DNA of 64,000 nt from Ideonella margarita (GTDB lineage Bacteria; Pseudomonadota; Gammaproteobacteria; Burkholderiales; Burkholderiaceae_C): contig NZ_JBBUTI010000007.1 in NCBI RefSeq assembly GCF_038066635.1, forward strand, positions 62,001 through 126,000, read 5' to 3'. Below are positions 11,084 through 18,907 of the stretch, one piece after another. The notes beneath the pieces are model-generated. The model was not told the DNA's origin, did no database searches, and worked only from the letters and a program-made list of their open reading frames with translations. Every line of letters starts with the position of its first letter. The stretch's first letter is position 1. A program made the position numbers and the translations under genes.

Positions 11084-11638
11084 ATGATGCTTGGCATGGT
11101 GTTCACTGAGCTGATGGAGATGGTCGAGGAACGCTTTTCTCCGGAGGTGGCTGACGTCATTCTGCAGAAAGCCGCGCCTGAACACGGCGGGGCCTACACC
11201 GCGGTGGGCTATTACGGCCACGGCGAGATCGTGGCGCTGGTGGTGGCCCTGTCCGAGGTCACTGGGGTGCCGGTCCCTGACCTGGTCCAGGCTTTCGGTG
11301 AGCACCTCATGGGCCGCTTCACGCAGCTCTACCCGCAGATGTTCACGAAGCACAGCCAGCTGTTCGACTTTCTCGCGTCGATCGAGCCCTACATCCACGT
11401 GGAGGTGCGCAAGCTCTACAGCAATGCGCGGCTTCCGACCTTCGAGGTCTTGAGCCGCAGTGGCTCGCAGATGCACCTGTTGTATTCGTCACCCCGCAAA
11501 ATGGAGTCTCTGGCCCTGGGTCTGCTGCTTGGCGCTGCCCGGCATTTCGGCCAGCCCGTGCAGGTGACGTCCGAGGCCGGGCAAGGCTCGGACGGGCAGG
11601 CCGGTACCGTGTTCATCATCGACCTTCAGCCTGCATGA
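11084..11638 (+). CDS. H-NOX (haem-nitric oxide/oxygen binding) sensor protein
   Basis: This 184-residue stand-alone haem sensor of the H-NOX family is predicted to be cytoplasmic. The proximal haem ligand is His105 in PYIHVEVRKLYSNARLP, and the haem-propionate motif YxSxR is YSSPR at 134-138. The residue aligned with Tyr140 of the Thermoanaerobacter O2-binding H-NOX (Ile145 of soluble guanylate cyclase beta1) is Leu143, so it should bind NO or CO rather than form a stable O2 complex; this follows from family knowledge. The gene ends in an ATGA overlap with a PAS-GGDEF-EAL gene, the classic arrangement in which NO-bound H-NOX controls c-di-GMP turnover. The start may be either of two adjacent ATGs (11084 or 11087). 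Confidence 0.93.
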   Translation: MMLGMVFTELMEMVEERFSPEVADVILQKAAPEHGGAYTAVGYYGHGEIVALVVALSEVTGVPVPDLVQAFGEHLMGRFTQLYPQMFTKHSQLFDFLASIEPYIHVEVRKLYSNARLPTFEVLSRSGSQMHLLYSSPRKMESLALGLLLGAARHFGQPVQVTSEAGQGSDGQAGTVFIIDLQPA

Positions 11639-13788
11639 ACGCTGGCTTGCCTCCTGCGGCCAACGCCGCCCACATCGAAGCGCTGGCCCTGATGCAGCGG
11701 CGCTTCGATCGTGAGCGCGCGGCACGCAAGGCGGCCGAGCAACTGCTGACCAGCAAGAGCCGGGAGCTGTTCGATGCGCTCCAGGTGGCGCAGGACTCTG
11801 AACACCGCCTGCAGATGGCCTTGTGGGCCAGCGGCGAAGGCATCTGGGACTGGTCGTCAGAGGACGGCGTGATGCGTGTCCGCGGCCTGGTGGTCGACGG
11901 ACTGGAATTGCCCGCCTATGACATGGCCGGCAGGGAAGTGATCGAGCGCATCGAGCCGGAGGACCGCGAGGCGACGCTGCTGGCCTGGCGCCTGCACCTC
12001 TCGGGCACCCATGCCGACATCGACACGGCCTACCGCGTGCGTTTGAACAATGAAGTGCGCTGGGTGCGCATCCGTGGCCGCACCATGGCCAACCCGGTTG
12101 CCGGCATGCCCGTGCATGTGACGGGCACCATCAAGGACATCACGGTGCAACGCGCCGCTGAGGAGAGTCTGCACACGATGGCGCAGGCCTTTGCCAGCAC
12201 CCACGATGCGCTGGCCGTGGTGGACGGGGCCTGGCGCGTGGTGGAGACCAATGAATCGATGCAGCGGCTGACGGGCTTGTCGCAGCAGGCCCTGCTGGGT
12301 TTCAACCTGCTGGAATTGATTGACCTGCCTGCGCTGGGCGACAGCGCACAGCGCATCGAGCGCCAGCTTGAATCAGCCGGCGGCATGATTCCCGTGGAGG
12401 TCACCGTCACGCCCGTGGGCGGTGAGACGCGGTGCGGCATCGTGGCCATGCGCGACATCCGTGAGCGCCGCCTGGCTGAAGAGCGCCTGGAGCGCATGGC
12501 GTTGCAGGATGCTCTGACAGCGCTGCCGAACCGCGCCGCGCTGGAGCAGCACCTGGCCCGGTGCGTGAAGGATCGACTGCGCACCGGCTTCGGCCTGCTG
12601 TTCCTGGACCTCGACGGCTTCAAGGGCGTGAACGACTCCTTCGGCCACGGCGAGGGGGATCAACTCCTGCGTGAGGTGTCCAGTCGCCTGCGCCAGGCCT
12701 TGCCGCAGGCCTTCATCGGCCGCTGGGGGGGCGACGAATTTGCCATCGTGCTGCCAGAGGGCACGGGCGATTTCCATATCCGCGAAGCCGCACAGTTGCT
12801 GATCGCCACCATGGCAATGCCATTCCGCGTGGGGTCGGAACATGAAATGCTGATCAGCCCGAGCATCGGTGCGGTGCGCTTCCCGGAAGACGGCGATGAC
12901 GCGTCCACACTGCTGCGCAAGGCGGATGCCGCGATGTACCGGGCCAAGGACAGCGGAAAGAACTGCCTGCGCATCTTTGATCCGGCGATCGAGGAAGGGG
13001 CGGTGCGCCGCGTGAAGCTGCAGAGCCTGCTGCGGGTGGATGCCGAGCGCAACGCCTTCACGTTTGTGGCCCAGCCCAAGTTTGACCGTGCTGGGCGGCA
13101 CACCAGCGCCGAGGTGCTGGTGCGCTGGAACACCCGTGAGTTTGGTGCCGTGTCCCCGGCCGAATTCATCCCGATTGCCGAGCAGAGCGGCACGATCGAA
13201 CTGCTGGGCCGCCATGCGCTGCACATGGCCGCCCATCTGGCCAAGCAGGTGCAGGAGGTGGTGGGGCGCCCGCTGCCGATCGCCGTGAACCTGTCGCCGC
13301 GGCAACTGCGTTTCAGCGGCTTCGAGCGTCTGGCGGTGCACGCCTGCGAACGCATGGGCGTGCATCCCTCGCAGCTGGAGCTGGAGTTGACCGAATCAGC
13401 GCTGGCCTCGGACGCCGTGCTGCCGCTGCTGCAACGTCTGCGGCAACAGGGCTTCAGCTTGTCGCTTGATGACTTCGGCACGGGCTATTCGTCCTTGTCG
13501 CATCTGCTGCATCTGCCGTTCCAGAAGGTCAAGATCGACCGGGCCTTCGTGATGGACATGCAAGACAACCCGCGTGCCCGCGCCGTGATCCGCGGCACGC
13601 TGCAGATCTGCCGCGACCTGGGGCTGACCACCGTCGCCGAGGGCGTGGAGACCGAAGCGCAATTCCAGCTGCTGAGCGAGCTGGGTGTCGACGAGTTCCA
13701 GGGCTACCTGTTTGCCCGACCGATGCCGCCCGAGCAATGGCTGGCGCTGCTGGCCAAGGGCGGTGCCGACAAGGCCCTGCCGCGTTGA
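11635..13788 (+). CDS. PAS-GGDEF-EAL c-di-GMP enzyme, partner of H-NOX
   Basis: This 717-residue cytoplasmic protein probably both makes and degrades c-di-GMP. An N-terminal charged coiled coil (about residues 10-55) is followed by two PAS-like regions (about 58-165 and 170-280), a GGDEF domain (intact GGDEF at 365-369) and an EAL domain. EAL hallmarks are present: EVL at about 493 in place of EAL, NLSPRQL, ELELTES, DDFGTGYSSL with a following lysine, and EGVETEAQ. The RxxD inhibitory site that would lie just ahead of GGDEF is absent (the segment reads QALPQAFIGRW), so product inhibition at the classical I-site is unlikely. Translation is coupled to the H-NOX gene through the ATGA overlap. 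Control of biofilm or motility by NO is the expected role. Confidence 0.93.
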   Translation: MNAGLPPAANAAHIEALALMQRRFDRERAARKAAEQLLTSKSRELFDALQVAQDSEHRLQMALWASGEGIWDWSSEDGVMRVRGLVVDGLELPAYDMAGREVIERIEPEDREATLLAWRLHLSGTHADIDTAYRVRLNNEVRWVRIRGRTMANPVAGMPVHVTGTIKDITVQRAAEESLHTMAQAFASTHDALAVVDGAWRVVETNESMQRLTGLSQQALLGFNLLELIDLPALGDSAQRIERQLESAGGMIPVEVTVTPVGGETRCGIVAMRDIRERRLAEERLERMALQDALTALPNRAALEQHLARCVKDRLRTGFGLLFLDLDGFKGVNDSFGHGEGDQLLREVSSRLRQALPQAFIGRWGGDEFAIVLPEGTGDFHIREAAQLLIATMAMPFRVGSEHEMLISPSIGAVRFPEDGDDASTLLRKADAAMYRAKDSGKNCLRIFDPAIEEGAVRRVKLQSLLRVDAERNAFTFVAQPKFDRAGRHTSAEVLVRWNTREFGAVSPAEFIPIAEQSGTIELLGRHALHMAAHLAKQVQEVVGRPLPIAVNLSPRQLRFSGFERLAVHACERMGVHPSQLELELTESALASDAVLPLLQRLRQQGFSLSLDDFGTGYSSLSHLLHLPFQKVKIDRAFVMDMQDNPRARAVIRGTLQICRDLGLTTVAEGVETEAQFQLLSELGVDEFQGYLFARPMPPEQWLALLAKGGADKALPR

Positions 13789-13926
13789 GCGCCGCACCGC
13801 ACCAGGTGCGTGCTATCGTTTTGGGGTTGGTTTCACCATTGATTCCTGCCGTTCATCTGACCCAGGTGGTTGGACGAGCGGCGCTTACTTGACCGCGCAT
13901 TCGCCGGCAGGCCCGGCCCTTTCTCC

Positions 13927-14709
13927 ATGAGCTACAACATTGATCTGTCGGGCCGCGTTGCCCTGGTGACCGGGGCTTCCAGCGGCTTGGGAGCGCAGTT
14001 CGCACGCGTGCTCGCACGCTCTGGCGCTGCGGTGGTGCTGGCCGGTCGCCGCACCGAGCGCCTGAAGACGCTGCGCGCCGAAATTGAAGGCAACGGCGGC
14101 GACGCCCATGTGGTGGAGCTCGATGTCACCGACCACGACAGCATCAAGTCGGCCGTGGCCCACGCCGAAACCGAAACCGGCACGCTCGATATCCTGATCA
14201 ACAACTCGGGTGTCAGCACCACGCAGAAACTGACCGACGTGTCGCCGGACGACTACGACTTCGTCATGGACACCAACACCAAGGGTGCGTTCTTCGTGGC
14301 CCAGGAAGTGGCCAAGCGCATGATCGCCCGCTCACGCGGTGCGGCGCCCGGCACCTTCACCGGTGGCCGCATCGTCAACATCGCCTCGATGGCCGGCCTG
14401 CGTCCGCTGAGCCAGATCGGCGTCTACGCCATGAGCAAGGCCGCGGTGGTGCACATGACGCGCGCCATGGCGCTGGAGTGGGGCCGCTACGGCATCAACG
14501 TGAACGCCATCTGCCCGGGCTACATCGACACCGAGATCAACCACCACCATTGGCAGACCGAAGGTGGCAAGAAGCTGGTGCAGATGCTGCCGCGCAAGCG
14601 CGTTGGTCAGCCGCAGGATCTGGACGCCGCCCTGATGATGCTGTGCGCCAATGAAAGCCACTTCATCAACGGCGCGGTCATCCAGGCCGACGACGGTTTT
14701 GGCGTTTGA
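13927..14709 (+). CDS. Short-chain dehydrogenase/reductase
   Basis: This 260-residue classical SDR oxidoreductase has the TGASSGLG cofactor motif near residue 14, NNSG near 92, the catalytic serine in NIASMAG and the YAMSK motif (YxxxK). The substrate cannot be read from the sequence; the closest functional class is NAD(P)-dependent 3-hydroxyacyl or alcohol dehydrogenases. I chose the ATG at 13927 because the conserved Rossmann strand (VALVTGASSG) starts 10 residues later; a longer in-frame start at 13870 would add unconserved residues. No strong ribosome binding site is visible. Confidence 0.9.
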   Translation: MSYNIDLSGRVALVTGASSGLGAQFARVLARSGAAVVLAGRRTERLKTLRAEIEGNGGDAHVVELDVTDHDSIKSAVAHAETETGTLDILINNSGVSTTQKLTDVSPDDYDFVMDTNTKGAFFVAQEVAKRMIARSRGAAPGTFTGGRIVNIASMAGLRPLSQIGVYAMSKAAVVHMTRAMALEWGRYGINVNAICPGYIDTEINHHHWQTEGGKKLVQMLPRKRVGQPQDLDAALMMLCANESHFINGAVIQADDGFGV

Positions 14710-14734
14710 TGGCGGCCTGCTGGAGCGTTTGTCC

Positions 14735-15412
14735 ATGACCGATGCGGTGCTGACTCCGCTGGAAGCGCGGGTGCTGGGTGTGCTGGTGGAAAAGCAGCAC
14801 ACGGTGCCCGACACGTATCCCTTGTCGCTGAACGCCCTGGTGGCCGGCTGCAACCAGAAGACCGCGCGCCAGCCGGTGATCGAAGCCACCGAGTCTGATG
14901 TCTTGGTGGCTGTCGACAGCCTGAAATACAAGCACCTGGTGAACACCGTGAGTGGCAGTCGCGTGGCGCGCTTCGACCACAACATGGGCCGGGTGCTGGG
15001 CGTGCCCGGGCAGTCGGTGGCGCTGCTGGCGACCTTGATGTTGCGCGGCCCCCAGACGGCTGCCGAGCTGCGACTCAACACCGAGCGCCTGCACCGCTTC
15101 GCGGATGTGTCCTCGGTCGAAGCCTTCCTGGACGAGCTCTCGACCAAGGAGCCGCACCGGGTGGTGAAGCTGGCACGTGCGCCGGGTGAGCGCGAGGCGC
15201 GCTGGGCGCATCTGCTGTGCGGCGAGCCGGTATTGCCGGCGGCCGGCGCAGGCAGGACCGACGGCTTTGTTGGCATGGCCGACGGTACAGGTACAGACGT
15301 GAGTGCGGGCGAGCTCGCGGCGGTGAAGGCCGAGCTGGCCCGCGTGAGCAGCGAGCTGGCCACCTTGCGCGCCGAGCTGGCAGCGTTCAAATCCGCGCTG
15401 GGTGTCGACTGA
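14735..15412 (+). CDS. YceH / DUF480 family protein (UPF0502)
   Basis: This 225-residue protein has two winged-helix domains of the DUF480 family. The N-terminal signature LTPLEARVLGVLVEKQHTVPDTYPLSLNALVAGCNQK is unmistakable, followed by DHNMGRVL and LATLMLRGPQTAAELRLNTERLH. A short coiled coil (LAAVKAELARVSSELATLRAELAAFKSAL) closes the protein. The family's function is not established; the winged-helix fold suggests nucleic-acid or protein contacts. The gene starts 25 bases after the SDR stop and is followed by the thioesterase gene in the same direction. Confidence 0.9.
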   Translation: MTDAVLTPLEARVLGVLVEKQHTVPDTYPLSLNALVAGCNQKTARQPVIEATESDVLVAVDSLKYKHLVNTVSGSRVARFDHNMGRVLGVPGQSVALLATLMLRGPQTAAELRLNTERLHRFADVSSVEAFLDELSTKEPHRVVKLARAPGEREARWAHLLCGEPVLPAAGAGRTDGFVGMADGTGTDVSAGELAAVKAELARVSSELATLRAELAAFKSALGVD

Positions 15413-15429
15413 TCCAGGAGGCGCTGCGC

Positions 15430-15852
15430 ATGCGTTTTGACCTTCCCGAGGACAAGCGGCTGGTGCACACCATGGTCATCCCCATCCGCTGGGGCGACAT
15501 GGACATGATGGGCCACGTCAACAACGCGATGTACTTCCGGTACATGGAGATCGCGCGGATCGAGTGGCTGCATGCCATCGGCGCGCGGCCCTACCCGAAG
15601 GGGCAGGGGCCGGTGATCGTGAATGCGTTCTGCAACTTCATCCACCAGCTCGAATATCCGGGCGACCTGCTGGTCCGGATGTATGTGTCCACCCCGGGCC
15701 GCTCCAGCTTTGACACCTGGCTGACCATGGCCCGCACCGACGCGCCGGACGTGGTGTGTGCCACCGGTGGCGCCACCACCGTGTGGCTGGATTTCCCGAG
15801 CGGGAAATCGGCGCCGATGCCCGATTGGCTGCGCAGCACCGTCAGCTGTTGA
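15430..15852 (+). CDS. Acyl-CoA thioesterase, 4-hydroxybenzoyl-CoA thioesterase (hotdog) family
   Basis: This 140-residue single-hotdog protein has the 4HBT-type active-site helix region RWGDMDMMGHVNNAMYFRYME, in which the aspartate and the HVNN turn are diagnostic. A strong ribosome binding site (AGGAGG, eight bases before the ATG) fixes the start at 15430. It probably hydrolyses acyl-CoA esters; substrate chain type cannot be deduced. The 3' end overlaps the convergent membrane-protein gene by 11 bases. Confidence 0.92.
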   Translation: MRFDLPEDKRLVHTMVIPIRWGDMDMMGHVNNAMYFRYMEIARIEWLHAIGARPYPKGQGPVIVNAFCNFIHQLEYPGDLLVRMYVSTPGRSSFDTWLTMARTDAPDVVCATGGATTVWLDFPSGKSAPMPDWLRSTVSC

Positions 15853-16846
15853 GGATGACCCACACCGCGAGTGCGGTGGCCCCGACGGTCAGCAACACCC
15901 CGTAGACGAACGAGAGCACCGTGGCGCGCCCCAGCGTGGGCCACCAGCCGCCGCCATACACGTTGCGCATGGCCCAGCACCCATAGGCCGGTATGGCCAG
16001 CAGCGGGCCGATGACCAGCGAATCAGGCAGGAGGTTCACCAGCAACAGGGCGATGAACCAGAAGCTGTGCAGGTGCAGGCTGAACACGAAGTGCTCGCCG
16101 TAGGCCATGCGCCGGCGCCAGTACGTCAATTGCAGGAGCCCGGCAAACAGCGGCAGCATCAGGAAGATGGCATAGGGGGCTGCCGCGACGATGCGCGGCT
16201 GCCAATCGATGTGCTCCGCATCGCCTTTCTGCGACTTGGTGATGAACTTGCCCACGGTCGTGTCCAGCCAGTTGCAGCTGCCCGGCTTTTCATAGCATGC
16301 GGTGTACGTGGCCATCGCGGCCCTTCGTGCCAGCGAGCGGGCAGAGCGTGGCTTCTCTTCGGGGCCGCTGGCCGCGCTGGCGCTCTGGGCTGCGGCGCTG
16401 GCGGCCTCCGCATTCACTTCAGGCGCTGCTTCCACCGCGACCTGCTGGACAACGTCCTCGGCTGGCGGTGCGTCATGCCCGCCGCTGGCTATCTTCACCA
16501 CCAGGAAGAACACGAAGCTGGCGCTGAGGTACAGGCGCAGCGGCAGCACGTAGTGCTTGCGGCGGCCGTGGAAGTATTCGCGGGTGAGCTTGCCCGGGCG
16601 CAGCAGCAGGACGCCGAGCGAGCGCCACAGCGCACCCTCCAGCGCCACGTAGTGGGTGATGAACTCGTGCACGAACTCCCACAGCGTGGGTGGGTGCAGC
16701 ACGGTGTCCTGGCCGCAGTGCGGGCAGAAGTTGGCCTCGGGCAGGGCGGTCAGGTCAGTGCCGCAATTGCGGCAGGCAGCAGGGCGGTGGTCAGCGTGGG
16801 TCACGGTCTGTTGCGGTGTGCGGTGTGCAGTGGGTTCATCCGGCAA
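15842..16846 (-). CDS. DUF3667-like zinc-ribbon integral membrane protein
   Basis: This protein of about 334 residues begins with a four-cysteine zinc ribbon (CRNC at 25-28 and CPHC at 41-44), then FVHEFITHYVALEGALWRSL and LLRPGKLTREYFHGRRKHYV, the DUF3667 signature. It ends with several hydrophobic segments (around RLYLSASFVFFLVV, AAPYAIFLMLPLFAGLLQ, FWFIALLLVNLLPDSLV and the C-terminal VLSFVYGVLLTVGATALAVWVI). Its function is unknown. The start is uncertain: the longest frame opens with TTG at 16846, overlapping the preceding regulator stop by 11 bases, and a GTG at 16804 is also possible. It lies directly downstream of the LuxR-type gene and may be co-transcribed with it. Confidence 0.8.
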   Translation of the reverse strand: MPDEPTAHRTPQQTVTHADHRPAACRNCGTDLTALPEANFCPHCGQDTVLHPPTLWEFVHEFITHYVALEGALWRSLGVLLLRPGKLTREYFHGRRKHYVLPLRLYLSASFVFFLVVKIASGGHDAPPAEDVVQQVAVEAAPEVNAEAASAAAQSASAASGPEEKPRSARSLARRAAMATYTACYEKPGSCNWLDTTVGKFITKSQKGDAEHIDWQPRIVAAAPYAIFLMLPLFAGLLQLTYWRRRMAYGEHFVFSLHLHSFWFIALLLVNLLPDSLVIGPLLAIPAYGCWAMRNVYGGGWWPTLGRATVLSFVYGVLLTVGATALAVWVILNS

Positions 16847-17381
16847 GCAGGCGGTGTACCAGCTCCGGCGTTGTGCTGGCGCCCATCTTGCGCATCAGGC
16901 GTGCACGATACACGTCGACGGTGCGCGGGCTGATGTCGAGTTTGCGGCCGATCTGCTTGCTGGTGTCGCCTTCGATCAGCAGCGCGGCGATCTCGCGCTC
17001 GCGGCCGGTGAAATCCACCCGCAGCACGCGCTTGGCCGACAGGTCTTCAAAGCTCCAGATGCCGGCGGCGTGGGGGTCGGCCGGGTCCAGTGCGCGGCCC
17101 GACACATGGCACCAGAACAGCTCGCCGTTCATGCGCTTCATCACCCGGTCGTCGGCGTAGCGGCCGTCGGTGCCGAGGCTGGCGATGATGCGCTCGCCGG
17201 TGCGTTCGTATTCGGCGGCGCTGGGGTACATCACCTCGAAGGTCTGGCCGATGAGCTGATCCGCCTGGGCGTTGAACATGGCCAGCACCTGCTGGTTGCA
17301 ATCCACCACCAGGCGGTTTCGTGACAGCACCAGCCCGATGGGGGCCCGGTCGAAAGCGGTTCTGTAGTCGAGGTCGATCAT
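16836..17381 (-). CDS. PAS-LuxR transcriptional regulator
   Basis: This 181-residue single-polypeptide regulator has an N-terminal PAS domain (residues about 8-115, with FDRAPIGLVLSRNRLVVDCNQ and GELFWCHVSGRAL) and a C-terminal LuxR/FixJ helix-turn-helix (about 124-181, TGREREIAALLIEGDTSKQIGRKLDISPRTVDVYRARLMRK). No phospho-receiver is present, so it is not a response regulator; the PAS domain probably senses a small molecule. It is divergent from the CoA-transferase operon with 100 bases between starts, and that gap holds two TACGTA sites. The simplest reading is that it controls scoAB and perhaps itself. Confidence 0.9.
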   Translation of the reverse strand: MIDLDYRTAFDRAPIGLVLSRNRLVVDCNQQVLAMFNAQADQLIGQTFEVMYPSAAEYERTGERIIASLGTDGRYADDRVMKRMNGELFWCHVSGRALDPADPHAAGIWSFEDLSAKRVLRVDFTGREREIAALLIEGDTSKQIGRKLDISPRTVDVYRARLMRKMGASTTPELVHRLLAG

Positions 17382-17409
17382 GCGTTGCTGGGTGTGGCCT
17401 TAGTCAATT

Positions 17410-17428
17410 TTACGTAACGACTACGTAA
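17410..17428 (+). promoter_or_regulatory. Paired TACGTA sites, candidate operator of the PAS-LuxR regulator
   Basis: TTACGTAA (17410-17417) and CTACGTAAT (17421-17429) repeat the palindromic core TACGTA at 17411-17416 and 17422-17427, exactly 11 bases apart, which puts both on the same DNA face. They sit between divergent luxR-type and scoA genes. Helix-turn-helix dimers often bind such phased repeats. The assignment to this regulator is inferred from position. Confidence 0.5.
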
Positions 17429-17481
17429 TGCATTAGGTAGTACGCTTGCGGCCATCCGAACCAAGACGGAGGTCACCCCGA

Positions 17482-18180
17482 ATGAACAAGGTTTTCCCGA
17501 GCGCCGCAGCGGCGCTGGACGGCATCGTGCACGACGGCCAGTTGCTGGCCGTGGGCGGTTTTGGCCTCTGCGGCATCCCGGAAGCGCTGATCGATGCGCT
17601 GCGCGACAGCGGCAAGAAGGACCTGACGGTCATTTCCAACAACGCCGGCGTTGACGGCTTCGGCCTCGGCAAGCTGCTGGCCACGCGCCAGATCAGCAAG
17701 ATGATCGCCAGCTATGTGGGCGAGAACAAGGAGTTCGAGCGCCAGTACCTGGCGGGCGAGCTGCAACTCGAATTCACGCCCCAGGGCACGCTGGCCGAGA
17801 AGCTGCGTGCCGGTGGTGCGGGCATCCCGGCGTTCTTTACCAAGACCGGCGTGGGCACCATCGTGGCCGAAGGCAAGGAAACCCGTGAATTCGACGGCGT
17901 GACCTACGTGATGGAGCGCGCGCTGCTGCCCGAGGTGTCGCTGGTCAAGGCACTGCGTGCCGACAAGAGCGGCAACCTGCAGTTCCACCGCACCGCCCGC
18001 AACTTCAATCCGAATGTGGCGATGGCTGGCAAGCTCACCGTGGTGGAAGTCGAGGAGATCGTCGAGACCGGGGCGATTGACCCGGACGAAGTTCACCTCC
18101 CGGGCATCTTTGTGCACCGCATCGTGCTGAACACGACGCCGGAAAAGCGCATTGAGCAACGTACCGTTCGCAAGGCCTGA
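17482..18180 (+). CDS. scoA: 3-oxoacid CoA-transferase subunit A
   Basis: This 232-residue alpha subunit of a heteromeric family I CoA-transferase moves CoA from succinyl-CoA (or another acyl-CoA) to a 3-oxoacid such as acetoacetate. GGFGLCGIPEALIDAL, NNAGVDGFGLGKLL, ASYVGENKEFERQYLAGELQLE and the TPQGTLAEKLRAGGAGIPAFFT block are family hallmarks. GGAGG nine bases before the ATG at 17482 sets the start. It is followed after 13 bases by subunit B. The exact acyl donor is not resolved by sequence (sco versus ato type). Confidence 0.93.
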   Translation: MNKVFPSAAAALDGIVHDGQLLAVGGFGLCGIPEALIDALRDSGKKDLTVISNNAGVDGFGLGKLLATRQISKMIASYVGENKEFERQYLAGELQLEFTPQGTLAEKLRAGGAGIPAFFTKTGVGTIVAEGKETREFDGVTYVMERALLPEVSLVKALRADKSGNLQFHRTARNFNPNVAMAGKLTVVEVEEIVETGAIDPDEVHLPGIFVHRIVLNTTPEKRIEQRTVRKA

Positions 18181-18193
18181 AGGAGAACACGCC

Positions 18194-18832
18194 ATGGCAT
18201 GGACCCGCGATGAAATGGCCGCCCGCGCCGCAAAGGAACTGCAGGACGGCTTTTATGTGAACCTGGGCATCGGCTTGCCGACCCTGGTGGCCAACCACGT
18301 GCCCGAGGGCATGGAGGTCTGGCTGCAAAGTGAAAACGGCCTGCTCGGCATCGGCCCGTTTCCGACCGAAGACGAAGTCGACCCCGACATGATCAATGCC
18401 GGCAAGCAGACGGTGACCACGCTGCCGGGCTCGTCGATCTTCAGCAGCGCTGACAGCTTCGGCATGATCCGCGCCGGCAAGATCAACATCGCCATCCTGG
18501 GCGCGATGCAGGTCAGCGCCAAGGGCGATCTGGCCAACTGGATGATCCCCGGCAAGATGGTCAAGGGCATGGGCGGCGCGATGGACCTGGTCGCCGGTGT
18601 GAAGCAGGTGGTGGTGTTGATGGAACACGTGGCCACCAAGAAGGACGGCAGCACCGACCTGAAAATCCTGCCGGAATGCACCTTGCCGCTGACCGGCCTG
18701 GGCGTGGTCGACCGCATCATCACCGACCTGTGCGTGCTGGATGTGACCTCCGACGGCCTGAAGCTGGCCGAGCTGGCGCCGGGCGTCAGCCGCGAGGAAG
18801 TGCAGCAGAAGACGGGTGTGCCGCTGCTCTGA
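18194..18832 (+). CDS. scoB: 3-oxoacid CoA-transferase subunit B
   Basis: This 212-residue beta subunit forms the active enzyme with ScoA. The catalytic glutamate is in SENGLLGIGPFP near residue 52, the conserved ENGLLG motif of family I CoA-transferases. GIGLPTLVANHVP and the AMDLVAGVKQVVVLMEH segment also match. AGGAG eight bases before the ATG at 18194 supports the start. A strong terminator hairpin follows, so scoAB appears to be a two-gene unit. Confidence 0.94.
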   Translation: MAWTRDEMAARAAKELQDGFYVNLGIGLPTLVANHVPEGMEVWLQSENGLLGIGPFPTEDEVDPDMINAGKQTVTTLPGSSIFSSADSFGMIRAGKINIAILGAMQVSAKGDLANWMIPGKMVKGMGGAMDLVAGVKQVVVLMEHVATKKDGSTDLKILPECTLPLTGLGVVDRIITDLCVLDVTSDGLKLAELAPGVSREEVQQKTGVPLL

Positions 18833-18857
18833 GCACGCGCACCTTGATGAAGCCCAT

Positions 18858-18895
18858 CCGGGTCGAAGCGGGCATCTGCTCCTTCGACCCGGTTT
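18858..18895 (+). terminator. Terminator hairpin after scoAB
   Basis: CCGGGTCGAAG (18858-18868) and CTTCGACCCGG (18882-18892) form a perfect 11-bp stem with a 13-base loop, followed by TTT. It lies 25 bases after the scoB stop and just ahead of the gamma-glutamyltransferase gene, which therefore probably has its own transcript. Confidence 0.75.
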
Positions 18896-18907
18896 AGCAT
18901 CTGGCGC

